DNA of 64,000 nucleotides from Lacisediminihabitans sp040549465 (GCF_040549465.1 NZ_JBEPTL010000011.1:1-64000); one strand, 5' to 3'; positions 52,207-60,510 are shown, numbered from the stretch's first letter. Notes: generated from the letters alone by a model not told the origin. Program-made: numbers and translations.

Positions 52207-52482
52207 ATCTCTCCCGCTCGTTCTGGCGACTTTCGCCGGGCAATGTCGGTGGTGTCTGGTTACGTAATCCCCAGACAATCGAAACTGTATCCACATTCGA
52301 GCAATAAGCAAACCTTTGTTCGAGTGTGTCGCGCATCTCACTCGAGAAAAGTCGAATATCGAGCTTGATTTTGCGAACAATCGAAGATATGTTCGGAACA
52401 AAGCTTCGTATCCGGCGCTCCCGGCCGAGTGTCGGATACGAAAACCCTCCCGACGACAAACCGGAGAAGAAAGGTCGCAACT
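52207..52482. promoter_or_regulatory. divergent SOS control region of lexA and the LysM gene
   Basis: Box 52308-52323 (GCAAAC-CTTT-GTTCGA) covers the likely lexA -35; a TACAGT -10 on the minus strand lies at 52284-52289. Box 52381-52396 (TCGAAG-ATAT-GTTCGG) lies on the LysM side. Each matches TCGAAC-N4-GTTCGA at 10 of 12 arm positions. A hairpin GTCTGG/CCAGAC (52254-52276) is in the lexA leader, and a 10-bp inverted repeat (52405-52414 with 52433-52442) is in the LysM leader. Confidence 0.65.
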
Positions 52483-52872
52483 ATGAGCACCGCAATCATC
52501 AACACAGCTGGAATTAACACAGCGGGAATCAACACAGCGGGAATCAACACCGTGTCGGCATCGCCTCGTTTGCACCTCACCAAGCGCGGTCGCGTGGTCC
52601 TTACCGGCCTGGCGGCTCTCCCGCTGGTGATCGGCGCTTTCTTCGTCGCGACGAACGGCGGCGGTGCTACGGCGACTGACGAACCCACTTCGGTCTCCTT
52701 CGAGCACGTCACGGTGCAGTCGGGGCAGACTCTCTGGCAGATCGCCGGCGAGCTCGCTCCCTCGGCCGACCCACGCGACGTCGTGGCAGATATCGTGCAT
52801 CTCAACCAGCTGTCGGGTGCCGACCTGCAGGCCGGTCAGCAGCTCGCGATTCCCACGCAGTATTCGCACTGA
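52483..52872 (+). CDS. LysM membrane protein, probable SOS-induced division inhibitor
   Basis: The 129-residue protein has an N-terminal NTAGI repeat (15-bp DNA repeat at 52501-52545), one membrane helix (VVLTGLAALPLVIGAFFVAT) and a C-terminal LysM domain (VTVQSGQTLWQIAGELAP... ADLQAGQQLAIP) that would bind peptidoglycan. Its place divergent from lexA and behind a LexA box matches ChiZ of mycobacteria and DivS of corynebacteria, which halt division during DNA damage. ATG 52483 has AAAGG eight bases upstream. Confidence 0.8.
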   Translation: MSTAIINTAGINTAGINTAGINTVSASPRLHLTKRGRVVLTGLAALPLVIGAFFVATNGGGATATDEPTSVSFEHVTVQSGQTLWQIAGELAPSADPRDVVADIVHLNQLSGADLQAGQQLAIPTQYSH

Positions 52873-52950
52873 TCCTGTTCTGGGCGTGGTGCAGGTCGCC
52901 GGTGAATGCTGATGGCGGCCTGCGGTCATGCGGCGCTTTAGCATTGATGG

Positions 52951-54045
52951 GTGGCCAGTCTCAGTGATCTCCCTATCCGCGACGACCTTCGTGGTCTGAA
53001 GCCGTACGGAGCTCCGCAGGAGCACGTGCGCATCCGGCTCAACGTCAACGAGAACACGCATCCGATTCCTGAGGCTGTCGCGACCGACATCGTCATGGCG
53101 GTCGCCGAAGCCGTGCTGAGCGTTAACCGGTATCCGGATCGTGAGTTTACCGTGTTGCGAGACAGTTTGGCTGGCTATCTCGGTAGCGGGATCACGCGCG
53201 AGAACATCTGGGCAGCGAACGGTTCCAACGAGGTACTGCAACAGATTCTGCAAGCCTTTGGCGGACCGGGCCGCAGCGTCCTCGGCTTCCCGCCCACCTA
53301 TTCGATGCACTCGATTATCGCCGCCGGCACCGGCACCGCCTGGGTCGCTGGTGAGCGCGACGAGAACTTCGAGATCTCGCCGGAGACGGCGGTGGCCTGG
53401 ATCGAGAAGACTCGACCTGATCTCGTGTTCTTCTGTTCTCCGAATAACCCGACGGGCACACCGCTGTCGCTCGAGACCATCGTTGCCGCCTACGACGCGA
53501 CCGACGGGATCGTGGTCGTCGACGAGGCCTATGCCGAGTTCGCGCCGTCCGACTTGCCCACGGCCCTCAGTCTGCTGGAGGGACGCGAGCGGCTTATCGT
53601 GTCGCGCACCATGAGCAAGGCCTTCGCCTTCGCCGGCGCCCGTCTCGGCTATCTCGCTGCGGATCCGGCCATCGCCGACGCCCTCCGTCTTGTCCGTCTG
53701 CCCTATCACCTGTCTGCGCTGACCCAGGCGGCGGCCACAGCCGCTCTCGCGCACAGCGCGGAGATGCTGGCGATGGTGGACGACATCAAGGCCCAGCGCG
53801 ACCGCATCCTGGAGGAACTGCCGAAGCTCGGATTCCCCGCCTGGCCGAGCTGGTCGAATTTCGTGCTGTTTGGCGGAGTGGCCGAGCCGCACGCCGTCTT
53901 CGAGGCGCTTCTGGAGCAGGACATCATCATCCGCGACCTCGGTATCCCTAATCACCTGCGAGTCACGGCGGGTACGGTCGCCGAGACGACGGCGTTCCTC
54001 GAGGCCATGGCCGGTCTCGGTCCGATGGCTAGGATTGGCGCATGA
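52951..54045 (+). CDS. hisC: histidinol-phosphate aminotransferase
   Basis: The 364-residue PLP enzyme has LNVNENTHPIPE, AANGSNEVLQQI, CSPNNPTGTPL, VVVDEAYAEF and the PLP Lys in SRTMSKAFAFAGAR. It transaminates imidazole-acetol phosphate. TAGCAT (52939-52944) is six bases before GTG 52951, suggesting a leaderless mRNA. It overlaps hisB by four bases. hisD, hisG and others are not in this window. Confidence 0.95.
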   Translation: MASLSDLPIRDDLRGLKPYGAPQEHVRIRLNVNENTHPIPEAVATDIVMAVAEAVLSVNRYPDREFTVLRDSLAGYLGSGITRENIWAANGSNEVLQQILQAFGGPGRSVLGFPPTYSMHSIIAAGTGTAWVAGERDENFEISPETAVAWIEKTRPDLVFFCSPNNPTGTPLSLETIVAAYDATDGIVVVDEAYAEFAPSDLPTALSLLEGRERLIVSRTMSKAFAFAGARLGYLAADPAIADALRLVRLPYHLSALTQAAATAALAHSAEMLAMVDDIKAQRDRILEELPKLGFPAWPSWSNFVLFGGVAEPHAVFEALLEQDIIIRDLGIPNHLRVTAGTVAETTAFLEAMAGLGPMARIGA

Positions 54046-54647
54046 GTACGCACCGAGTGGCCCGACTTCGGCGCGAGACGAGCGAGTCGAGCATCGAACT
54101 CGCCATCGATCTCGATGGCACCGGAAAATCTGACATCCACACCTCTGTACCGTTCTTCGACCACATGCTCACCGCCTTCTCCAAGCACTCGTTGATCGAC
54201 CTTGAGGTGCAGGCGAACGGTGACACGGAGATCGATGTCCACCACACAGTGGAGGACATCGGAATCGTGCTGGGCAAGGCCATTCGTGAGGCCCTCGGCG
54301 ACAAAGTGGGAATCGCCCGTTTCGGCGACGCGCTCGTGCCGCTCGACGAGGCACTCGTGCAGGCCGTGGTCGACACCTCCGGTCGTCCATTCCTGGTGCA
54401 CTCCGGCGAGCCGGCTGGCTTCGAGTACCACCTCATCGGCGGCCACTTCACCGGGTCCATGGTGCGGCACGTCTTCGAGGCGATCACCTTCAACGCCGGC
54501 CTCACTGTGCACATCACCGTGCTCGGTGGTCGTGATCCGCACCACATCGCCGAGGCGGAGTTCAAGGCTTTCGCGCGCGCGCTTCGTCAGGCTGTGTCCC
54601 CGGATGCCAGGGTCAGCGGTATCCCGTCGACCAAGGGTGCGCTGTAA
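54042..54647 (+). CDS. hisB: imidazoleglycerol-phosphate dehydratase
   Basis: The 201-residue enzyme has the manganese-binding motifs FFDHMLTAFSKH, DVHHTVEDIGI and the second EHHxxE-like VLGGRDPHHIAEAEFKAFARAL (split). It is the single-domain actinobacterial form, lacking a histidinol phosphatase half. TAGGAT (54030-54035) inside the end of hisC is six bases before the ATG, so hisB may also have its own leaderless transcript. Confidence 0.96.
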   Translation: MSTHRVARLRRETSESSIELAIDLDGTGKSDIHTSVPFFDHMLTAFSKHSLIDLEVQANGDTEIDVHHTVEDIGIVLGKAIREALGDKVGIARFGDALVPLDEALVQAVVDTSGRPFLVHSGEPAGFEYHLIGGHFTGSMVRHVFEAITFNAGLTVHITVLGGRDPHHIAEAEFKAFARALRQAVSPDARVSGIPSTKGAL

Positions 54648-54649
54648 TC

Positions 54650-55285
54650 GTGACCCAGCCATCCGTCGTCGTCCTCAACTACGGCAGCGGCAACGTCCAC
54701 TCGGCCGCCAAGGCCCTCGAGGCGGCCGGTGCCAGGGTGGAGCTCACCGCCGACCGTAAGAAGGTTCTCGAGGCCGACGGCCTTGTGGTGCCGGGCGTCG
54801 GCGCTTTCTCGGCGGTCATGGAGGCGCTGAATTCCGTCAACGGCGCCGACCTGATCGACCGGCGTCTTGCCGGGGGTCGCCCGGTGCTCGGAATCTGCGT
54901 GGGCATGCAGGTACTGTTCGATCGCGGCGTCGAACGCGGCGTCGAGACGGCAGGCCTTGGTGAGTGGCCAGGCACCGTCACCGAGTTGGATGCCCCGATC
55001 CTGCCTCACATGGGCTGGAACACCGTCGAAGCGCCGGACGACTCGATTCTCTTCAATGGCATCGCCGACGAGCGTTTCTATTTCGTGCACTCCTATGCGG
55101 CGAGTGACTGGAGTCTCGAGGTGATGAAGCCTTTTGCCGATCCTCACCTCACCTGGGCCGAGCACGGCACCAGGTTTCTGGCGGCGGTCGAGAACGGTCC
55201 GCTCTCCGCCACGCAGTTCCACCCCGAGAAGTCGGGGGCTCCCGGCATCCGCCTCCTGTCCAACTGGATCGCGGCACTTGCGTAA
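54650..55285 (+). CDS. hisH: imidazole glycerol phosphate synthase, glutaminase subunit
   Basis: This 211-residue class I amidotransferase has the nucleophile Cys in LGICVGMQ, the oxyanion strand in YGSGN, and the catalytic His/Glu in TQFHPEKSG. It supplies ammonia to HisF, which is not in the window, for ring closure. GTG 54650 starts two bases after the hisB stop. Confidence 0.95.
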   Translation: MTQPSVVVLNYGSGNVHSAAKALEAAGARVELTADRKKVLEADGLVVPGVGAFSAVMEALNSVNGADLIDRRLAGGRPVLGICVGMQVLFDRGVERGVETAGLGEWPGTVTELDAPILPHMGWNTVEAPDDSILFNGIADERFYFVHSYAASDWSLEVMKPFADPHLTWAEHGTRFLAAVENGPLSATQFHPEKSGAPGIRLLSNWIAALA

Positions 55286-55360
55286 GTGAGTAACATCTGA
55301 GACTTGCCGTGCGCCAGTGAGGTGTGCGGCCGAGCGGCTTCGCGGCCGAGAAAAGGCACC

Positions 55361-56110
55361 ATGAGCGAGTTCACCAGCACCCCGGCTCTCACCCTCTTTC
55401 CCGCAGTGGATGTCGCCGACGGCAAGGCCGTGCGTCTCACCAAAGGCGAGGCGGGCAGCGAGACCAACTACGGCGATCCGGTGGATGCCGCCGTCGACTG
55501 GGCGTCGCAGGGCGCGGAGTGGATACACCTCGTCGATCTTGACGCGGCCTTCGGGCGTGGGAACAACCATGCTGTGATCAAGAAGGTGATCCGCCAGGTT
55601 CGCGGAGACGTGCAGATCGAGCTGTCCGGTGGCATCCGCGACGACGCGAGCCTCGAAGCAGCGCTCGCAACGGGTGCCAAACGCATCAACCTGGGAACCG
55701 CGGCTCTCGAGAATCCCGAGTGGGCGGCGCACGTCATCGGCGAGCTCGGCGAGACCATTGCCGTCGGTCTCGACGTGCGTGGCACCGTACTCGCGGCACG
55801 CGGCTGGACCAAGGATGGCGGAGACCTGTTCCAGGTGCTCGACCGCCTCGAGGCCGCCGGATGCAGTCGTTACGTGGTCACCGATGTCACCAAGGACGGC
55901 ACACTGCAGGGCCCCAATCTCGAGCTCCTCCGTTCGGTCGCCGATCGCACAGACAAGCCGGTCATCGCCTCCGGCGGAATCTCCAACCTCGACGACATCG
56001 CCGACCTCCGTGCCCTCGTGCCGCTCGGAGTCGAGGGGGCGATCGTCGGCAAGGCGCTCTACGCCAAGGCTTTCACGCTGGCTGAGGCGCTGGACGTCGC
56101 CGGAGCCTGA
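55361..56110 (+). CDS. priA: HisA/PriA isomerase (probable bifunctional His/Trp)
   Basis: The 249-residue (beta/alpha)8 enzyme isomerises ProFAR. It has FPAVDVADGKAVRL, IHLVDLDAAFG, IELSGGIRD, TDVTKDGTLQGPN and ASGGIS. Catalytic Asp residues at the starts of strands 1 and 5 (AVD, TDVTKDG) are present. In Actinobacteria PriA also replaces TrpF; whether this one does cannot be seen here. ATG 55361 follows AAAAGG; a hairpin-rich 75-base gap separates it from hisH. Confidence 0.9.
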   Translation: MSEFTSTPALTLFPAVDVADGKAVRLTKGEAGSETNYGDPVDAAVDWASQGAEWIHLVDLDAAFGRGNNHAVIKKVIRQVRGDVQIELSGGIRDDASLEAALATGAKRINLGTAALENPEWAAHVIGELGETIAVGLDVRGTVLAARGWTKDGGDLFQVLDRLEAAGCSRYVVTDVTKDGTLQGPNLELLRSVADRTDKPVIASGGISNLDDIADLRALVPLGVEGAIVGKALYAKAFTLAEALDVAGA

Positions 56111-56871
56111 TGAGCGGCACCGACTCTGCGGGTACGCCGTGGGAGGGTCGACACTTCGACCACAACAGTTTCTCCGGAGACGACGGCTCGGCACCGGAGC
56201 GGTTGATCGAGTCCATCCGTCGATTTCGTTCGCGTGAGGTCGGTGAGGTCGAGGTCGTCGACGCATTTCGTGACTCGCGCCTGCTGATTCCACTCGTCGC
56301 TCGGCTGGGGGAGACCGACATCGGTGAGCACGGGCATACCCTCGACAAGAGTGCGGAACTCTCCATCGTGACGGTCGCAGGCCCTGACGGGCGCAATGTG
56401 ATGCCGGTGTTCAGTTCGGTCGAAGCGATGCAGCATTGGAATGCGAAGGCTCGCCCTGTCCCTGCCGATGCCGTGCGTGTGGCACTCGCCGCCGCGAGTG
56501 AGGACACCGAACTCGTGGTCCTCGATGCGACTTCGGCGACGGAGTTCGTCATCCGCCGCCCCGCCCTGTGGGCGATCGCCCAGTCCCAGGGCTGGATGCC
56601 GAGCTACCTCGATGACGGGGTACTCCGCGAGTTCATGGTTGCTGCGCGGCCCGAGCCCGCAGTCGCAGGCGTGGTGCTCGACGCCGGGGATCCGGATGCC
56701 CGGCTGGCCGGTCCAGAACTCGTCGTGCGTCTCGCCCTGGTCCCGGGCCTGGCCAAGGGCGACCTCGACGCGCTGCTCGCCCGCCTGCAGGAACGGTGGG
56801 CGACGAGTGCTCTCATCGCCACGCGGGTGGATTCGATGCGCGTACAGCTCACGGCCGCGCCATCCGCTTAG
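56110..56871 (+). CDS. SseB family protein
   Basis: The 253-residue protein matches actinobacterial SseB-like proteins coded after hisA: FRDSRLLIPLVA, SAELSIVTVAGPDGRNVMPVFSSVEAMQHWN (split) and a C-terminal VRLALVPGLAKGDLDAL stretch. Function is unknown. It overlaps priA by one base, so it is in the his operon. Confidence 0.85.
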   Translation: MSGTDSAGTPWEGRHFDHNSFSGDDGSAPERLIESIRRFRSREVGEVEVVDAFRDSRLLIPLVARLGETDIGEHGHTLDKSAELSIVTVAGPDGRNVMPVFSSVEAMQHWNAKARPVPADAVRVALAAASEDTELVVLDATSATEFVIRRPALWAIAQSQGWMPSYLDDGVLREFMVAARPEPAVAGVVLDAGDPDARLAGPELVVRLALVPGLAKGDLDALLARLQERWATSALIATRVDSMRVQLTAAPSA

Positions 56872-56923
56872 CTGGCGGTCATTCCCGGGCCTACTCGCAG
56901 CGGGCGGGTCTACGCTGACTGTC

Positions 56924-57235
56924 ATGAGCGGCAACGGATCGGGGCGCGAGCCCAGCGGGTGGCTGTTCAATGAGAAGCCCCGGGAGCGTCGTACACCACC
57001 GACTCGCCGGCCATTCTCCCTGCGCAATCGTTCGATCTACTGGTGGCTCAATGTCATCTTCGTCGTCGTGCTGCTCGGGATGATCTTCGGCGCCGCCGCG
57101 CAGCCCTGGTTCTTCGTGGTGGCCATCGTCTGGATGGGTCTCGGTGTGTTCGTGACGGTCAGGGCGCGCCGCAACCAGCCTCCGCCACCCCGCCTGTTCG
57201 ACGACGAGTCGGGCGATAGCCGGAATAATGGCTGA
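56924..57235 (+). CDS. small membrane protein
   Basis: The 103-residue protein has a basic N-terminal half (PRERRTPPTRRPFSLRN), two hydrophobic helices (about 40-62 and 64-78) and a Pro-rich C-terminus. TACGCT (56911-56916) seven bases before the ATG suggests a leaderless start. The HAD gene begins at the next base after its stop. Confidence 0.65.
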   Translation: MSGNGSGREPSGWLFNEKPRERRTPPTRRPFSLRNRSIYWWLNVIFVVVLLGMIFGAAAQPWFFVVAIVWMGLGVFVTVRARRNQPPPPRLFDDESGDSRNNG

Positions 57236-58033
57236 GTGACTTCCGAACGCACCCCGCTCCGCCTGATCGTTCTCGACCTCGATGGCACCCTGCTCGGCGC
57301 GGCCGGTCTGGTGAGTGAGCGGAACGCGGCCGCACTGCATCGCGCTTCTGAGGCCGGCGCACGCGTCGTCATCGCAACGGGACGCCCACCGAGGTGGATC
57401 GAACCGTTGAAGGTCGATGTGCCGTCGTCGACCGCGCTGTGCTGCAACGGTGGGATCATCATGGATCTCGACTCCGGTACCGTCATCACCTCCTACCCGC
57501 TCGACGGTGCACGGCTGCTGACGGCGATTACCGAGCTGCGATCTACCGGCGCCGAATTCTCGGTCGGCGTCGAGGGACTGCCGGAGTTCGGCATCGCGCT
57601 GGAACCAACCTTTCCCTTCCGTGGTGATTCGGAAGTTCGTCGCACTGAAGTGGCTGAACTCTGCGCCGCCTATGTCGTGAAGGCGCTCATCCGCACCGAG
57701 CCGGGTGAGGAACAGGCGGTGATCAGCCATTTCGACAGTTTCTACCGTGACGATTTCACTCTCACCCGCTCGACCAATGACGGTTTGATCGAGATCTCGC
57801 TCGCCGGCATCACGAAGGGTGCGGTGATCGAGGGACTCGCGAAGGAGTGGGGCATCTCTCCCGAGCACGCGATCGCGTTCGGCGACATGCCCAACGACAT
57901 CGAGATGCTGCGCTGGGCCGGATGGTCGGTGGCCATGGGCAACGCGGATGACACGGTCAAAGCAATCGCGTCAGAGGTGGGAGAGCACCACGATCACGAC
58001 GCCGTCGCGCAGGTGCTGGAGCGCTGGTTCTAG
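57236..58033 (+). CDS. Cof-type HAD-IIB family hydrolase
   Basis: The 265-residue phosphatase has motif I LIVLDLDGTLLG, motif II in VVIATGRPP, motif III Lys in GITKGAVIEGL and motif IV FGDMPNDIEML. The cap domain is the C2 type. The substrate is a small phosphate ester of unknown identity. GTG 57236 is directly after the upstream stop codon. Confidence 0.9.
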   Translation: MTSERTPLRLIVLDLDGTLLGAAGLVSERNAAALHRASEAGARVVIATGRPPRWIEPLKVDVPSSTALCCNGGIIMDLDSGTVITSYPLDGARLLTAITELRSTGAEFSVGVEGLPEFGIALEPTFPFRGDSEVRRTEVAELCAAYVVKALIRTEPGEEQAVISHFDSFYRDDFTLTRSTNDGLIEISLAGITKGAVIEGLAKEWGISPEHAIAFGDMPNDIEMLRWAGWSVAMGNADDTVKAIASEVGEHHDHDAVAQVLERWF

Positions 58034-58060
58034 CGCGAGCATCCCGACGGCCTCATCGGG

Positions 58061-58468
58061 TCAGTTGACGGGGCCTGTCCACTTCTCGCCAGCGCCGAAA
58101 CCCGGTGCATCGGGAATCGTGGATGCTTCGCGGAAGGCGAGTTGCACGGAGCGCAGTCCGTCGCGCAGCGCCCTGGCATGCTGGTCTCCGAGGTCCGGCG
58201 CGCTCGCCGTGACGAGTCCGGCAAGAGCGTTGATGAGTTTGCGAGCCTCGTCAAGGTCGAGCTGGCTCTGCGGATCATCCGCCAGACCGCATTTGACGGC
58301 GGCCGCGCTCAACAGGTGCACGGCGACCGTGTTGATCACTTCGATGGCCGGCACGTCGGCGATATCGCGGGCGGCGCTGTATTCCTGACCTGCGCTGTGT
58401 TCTTGGCCGGCGCTGTGTTCTTGCGCGGCGCTGTCGTCGAAGGCGTGGACGTGCTCTGTCTCGCTCAT
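58061..58468 (-). CDS. DUF1844 protein
   Basis: The 135-residue protein has the DUF1844 pattern VINTVAVHLLSAAAVKCGL, then DLDEARKLINALAGLV. It is found next to infC in many Actinobacteria, and its job is unknown. The N-terminus has a tandem repeat of GQEHSA (three 18-bp units at 58374-58427). It is divergent from infC with 308 bases between. Confidence 0.88.
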   Translation of the reverse strand: MSETEHVHAFDDSAAQEHSAGQEHSAGQEYSAARDIADVPAIEVINTVAVHLLSAAAVKCGLADDPQSQLDLDEARKLINALAGLVTASAPDLGDQHARALRDGLRSVQLAFREASTIPDAPGFGAGEKWTGPVN

Positions 58469-58776
58469 TAGGGGAATCCTCTGTTACACTGAACGCTGGC
58501 TTCGAGACTTTTGGTTTCGAAACGAAAGTGGAGATTCTCCCACCCGCGCTTGACCGCTTTGCGTGTCTATTCGACACACCGTTCTTTACTGAATAAATCA
58601 AGGTTACCGGGTTGTTGGTGCCCCCTCTGCGTGCTCCCAAGGCAGGCAGAGAGTCCAGGGTGCTGTGCTTGGTGACCGGATAATTCGGATGCTGGTGCAC
58701 AAATTTTCTTCTTCGTCGTGAGCTTCGACATCCCGTCGGCTCGCTCTGGCCAACAGAACTGACTAAGGAGTTACGC
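58469..58776 (+). promoter_or_regulatory. long leader of infC-rpmI-rplT
   Basis: No gene is seen. GTGTC-TATTC-GACAC (about 58563-58577) is a small hairpin, and CTCTGC/GCAGAG (about 58626-58655) another. The leader runs to AAGGAG (58765-58770) and the ATC start codon. A ribosomal-protein L20 control site is possible but not recognised. Confidence 0.35.
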
Positions 58777-59808
58777 ATCAGCGATCCCCGTACCAATGAC
58801 CGAATCCGCGTGCCGGAGGTCCGACTTGTTGGCCCCAACGGCGAGCAGGTCGGTGTAGTGCGCATTGAAGACGCAATTCGTCTTGCCCAGGAGGCCGACC
58901 TGGATTTGGTTGAGGTTGCTCCCAATTCCAAGCCTCCCGTTGCCAAGATCATGGATTTCGGCAAGTTCAAGTACGAAACTGCGCAGAAGGCGAAAGAAGC
59001 CAAGCGCAACCAGTCGAACACGATCCTCAAAGAGGTTCGCTTCCGGCTCAAAATCGACGTTCACGATTACGAGACCAAGCGCAAGCGTGCCGAGGGTTTC
59101 CTTCAGGGCGGTGACAAGGTAAAAGCCATGATCCTGTTCCGTGGCCGCGAGCAGTCGCGTCCGGAGCAGGGCGTTCGCCTGCTGCAGCGTTTCGCCGAGG
59201 ACGTGTCGGAATTCGGCACCGTCGAATCGACCCCGACCATCGATGGCCGCAACATGGTCATGGTGATCGGGCCCCTCAAGACGAAGGCCGAGGTGAAGGC
59301 CGAGCACGATGCGAAGCGCCCCGCTTCGAAGCCCGCTCGTTCCGAGCGCCCTGCCGCAGCTGTCCCAGAGGCAGTATCTGCGGCGTCCGTGAAGGCCGCA
59401 CCGGTCGTCGCAGCCCTGTCAGAAGCTCCGGCTCCGGCCGCAGCGAAGGCGGCAGAGGCTCCAGCGCAGCCTGCTGAGGTTCCCGCGAAGGCCGCAGAGG
59501 CTCCCGCTAAGGCCGCTGAGGCTCCCGCGAAGACCGCCGCTCCTGTGAAGGAAGCGCCGGTTGCTGAGGTCGCTCCGGAGAAGCCCGCCGCCCCCACAGC
59601 AGCGAAAGCTGCTCCGGCAAAGGAAGCGCCCGCCAAGGCCGCTCCGGTCGCAGCTGCACCGGCCGCAACCAAGACCCCTGCCCCGAAGGCGCCCGCTTCC
59701 AAGGCGACGCCCGCGACGGCAGCCAAGCCCGTTCCGACGCCCGGCGCTGTGCCGAAGCCTCGCGCCGTGGCACCGAAGACTGCACCAGCAGATGTTGCGA
59801 CGGATTAG
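58777..59808 (+). CDS. infC: translation initiation factor IF-3, ATC start and Ala/Pro-rich tail
   Basis: The N-domain is ISDPRTNDRIRVPEVRL and so on, so the start is ATC 58777, six bases after AAGGAG; a GTG start at 58810 would delete 11 conserved residues. The C-domain runs to about residue 180 (NMVMVIGPLKTK). The next 160 residues are a low-complexity tail of PAKAAEAP-type repeats with many Lys. IF-3 blocks subunit joining and discriminates against non-AUG starts, so an AUC start gives autoregulation, as with E. coli AUU. Confidence 0.93.
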   Translation: MSDPRTNDRIRVPEVRLVGPNGEQVGVVRIEDAIRLAQEADLDLVEVAPNSKPPVAKIMDFGKFKYETAQKAKEAKRNQSNTILKEVRFRLKIDVHDYETKRKRAEGFLQGGDKVKAMILFRGREQSRPEQGVRLLQRFAEDVSEFGTVESTPTIDGRNMVMVIGPLKTKAEVKAEHDAKRPASKPARSERPAAAVPEAVSAASVKAAPVVAALSEAPAPAAAKAAEAPAQPAEVPAKAAEAPAKAAEAPAKTAAPVKEAPVAEVAPEKPAAPTAAKAAPAKEAPAKAAPVAAAPAATKTPAPKAPASKATPATAAKPVPTPGAVPKPRAVAPKTAPADVATD

Positions 59809-59845
59809 TCACTAATTCTGTCGAGTAGCACGAATAAGGAGAGAA

Positions 59846-60040
59846 ATGCCCAAGCAGAAGACGCACTCCGGCACCAAGAAGCGATTCAAGGTCACCGGTA
59901 GTGGAAAGATCATGAAGCAGCAGGCTGGCATGCGCCACAACCTGGAGTCGAAGTCGGGCCAGCGCAAGCGCCGCCTCAACCAGGACCAGGTCATCGCTCC
60001 GGCGAACGTCAAGGCCATCAAGAAGCTTCTCGGCAAGTAA
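59846..60040 (+). CDS. rpmI: 50S ribosomal protein L35
   Basis: The 64-residue protein has the whole L35 pattern, MPKQKTHSGTKKRFK, GSGKIMKQQAGMRHN and a basic C-terminus. AAGGAGAGAA precedes the ATG. It is second in infC-rpmI-rplT. Confidence 0.97.
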   Translation: MPKQKTHSGTKKRFKVTGSGKIMKQQAGMRHNLESKSGQRKRRLNQDQVIAPANVKAIKKLLGK

Positions 60041-60066
60041 CGCCGACTACGAATAAGGACTAGGAA

Positions 60067-60456
60067 ATGGCAAGAGTAAAGAGGGCCGTCAACGCCCACA
60101 AGAAGCGTCGGGTAATCCTCGAGCGCGCATCCGGTTACCGCGGCCAGCGTTCGCGCCTCTACCGCAAGGCCAAGGAGCAGGTCACCCACTCCCTCGTCTA
60201 CGCCTACCGCGATCGTCGTGCCCGCAAGGGTGACTTCCGTCGCCTGTGGATCCAGCGCATCAACGCTGCATCCCGCGCCAACGGCCTCACCTACAACCGC
60301 CTCATCCAGGGCTTGAACCTGGCCGGCGTCGGTGTCGACCGTCGTATCCTCGCCGACCTCGCCGTGACCGAGCCCGCCACGTTCGCCGCGCTCGTCGCCA
60401 CTGCGAAGGCCGCTCTCCCGGCCGACACCTCGGCCCCGAAGGTCAGCGCCGCGTAA
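60067..60456 (+). CDS. rplT: 50S ribosomal protein L20
   Basis: The 129-residue protein shows ARVKRAVNAHKKRR, GYRGQRSRLYRKAKEQV, AYRDRRARKGDFRRLWIQRINA (split) and GLNLAGVGVDRRILADLAV. L20 is an early 50S assembly protein and represses the operon in other bacteria. The terminator follows 16 bases later. Confidence 0.97.
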   Translation: MARVKRAVNAHKKRRVILERASGYRGQRSRLYRKAKEQVTHSLVYAYRDRRARKGDFRRLWIQRINAASRANGLTYNRLIQGLNLAGVGVDRRILADLAVTEPATFAALVATAKAALPADTSAPKVSAA

Positions 60457-60471
60457 TTCCGACCTCGAAGG

Positions 60472-60504
60472 AAGCCCGGTGACCGATGGTTGCCGGGCTT
60501 TCTT
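60472..60504 (+). terminator. terminator of infC-rpmI-rplT
   Basis: AAGCCCGG (60472-60479) pairs with CCGGGCTT (60493-60500), with wobble pairs continuing inward, and TCTT follows. Confidence 0.8.
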
Positions 60505-60510
60505 GGTAAG

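Noticed and set aside
51502..53955. 817-codon minus-strand frame as one giant protein
   Set aside because: Only 51502-52206 is LexA. The remainder crosses SOS boxes, the LysM gene and hisC, in antisense.
54587..56293. 568-codon minus-strand frame opposite the his genes
   Set aside because: It covers hisH and priA in antisense and shows no family resemblance.
58810..59808. GTG 58810 as infC start
   Set aside because: It would cut off conserved IF-3 residues that are encoded upstream in frame, directly after a good ribosome site.
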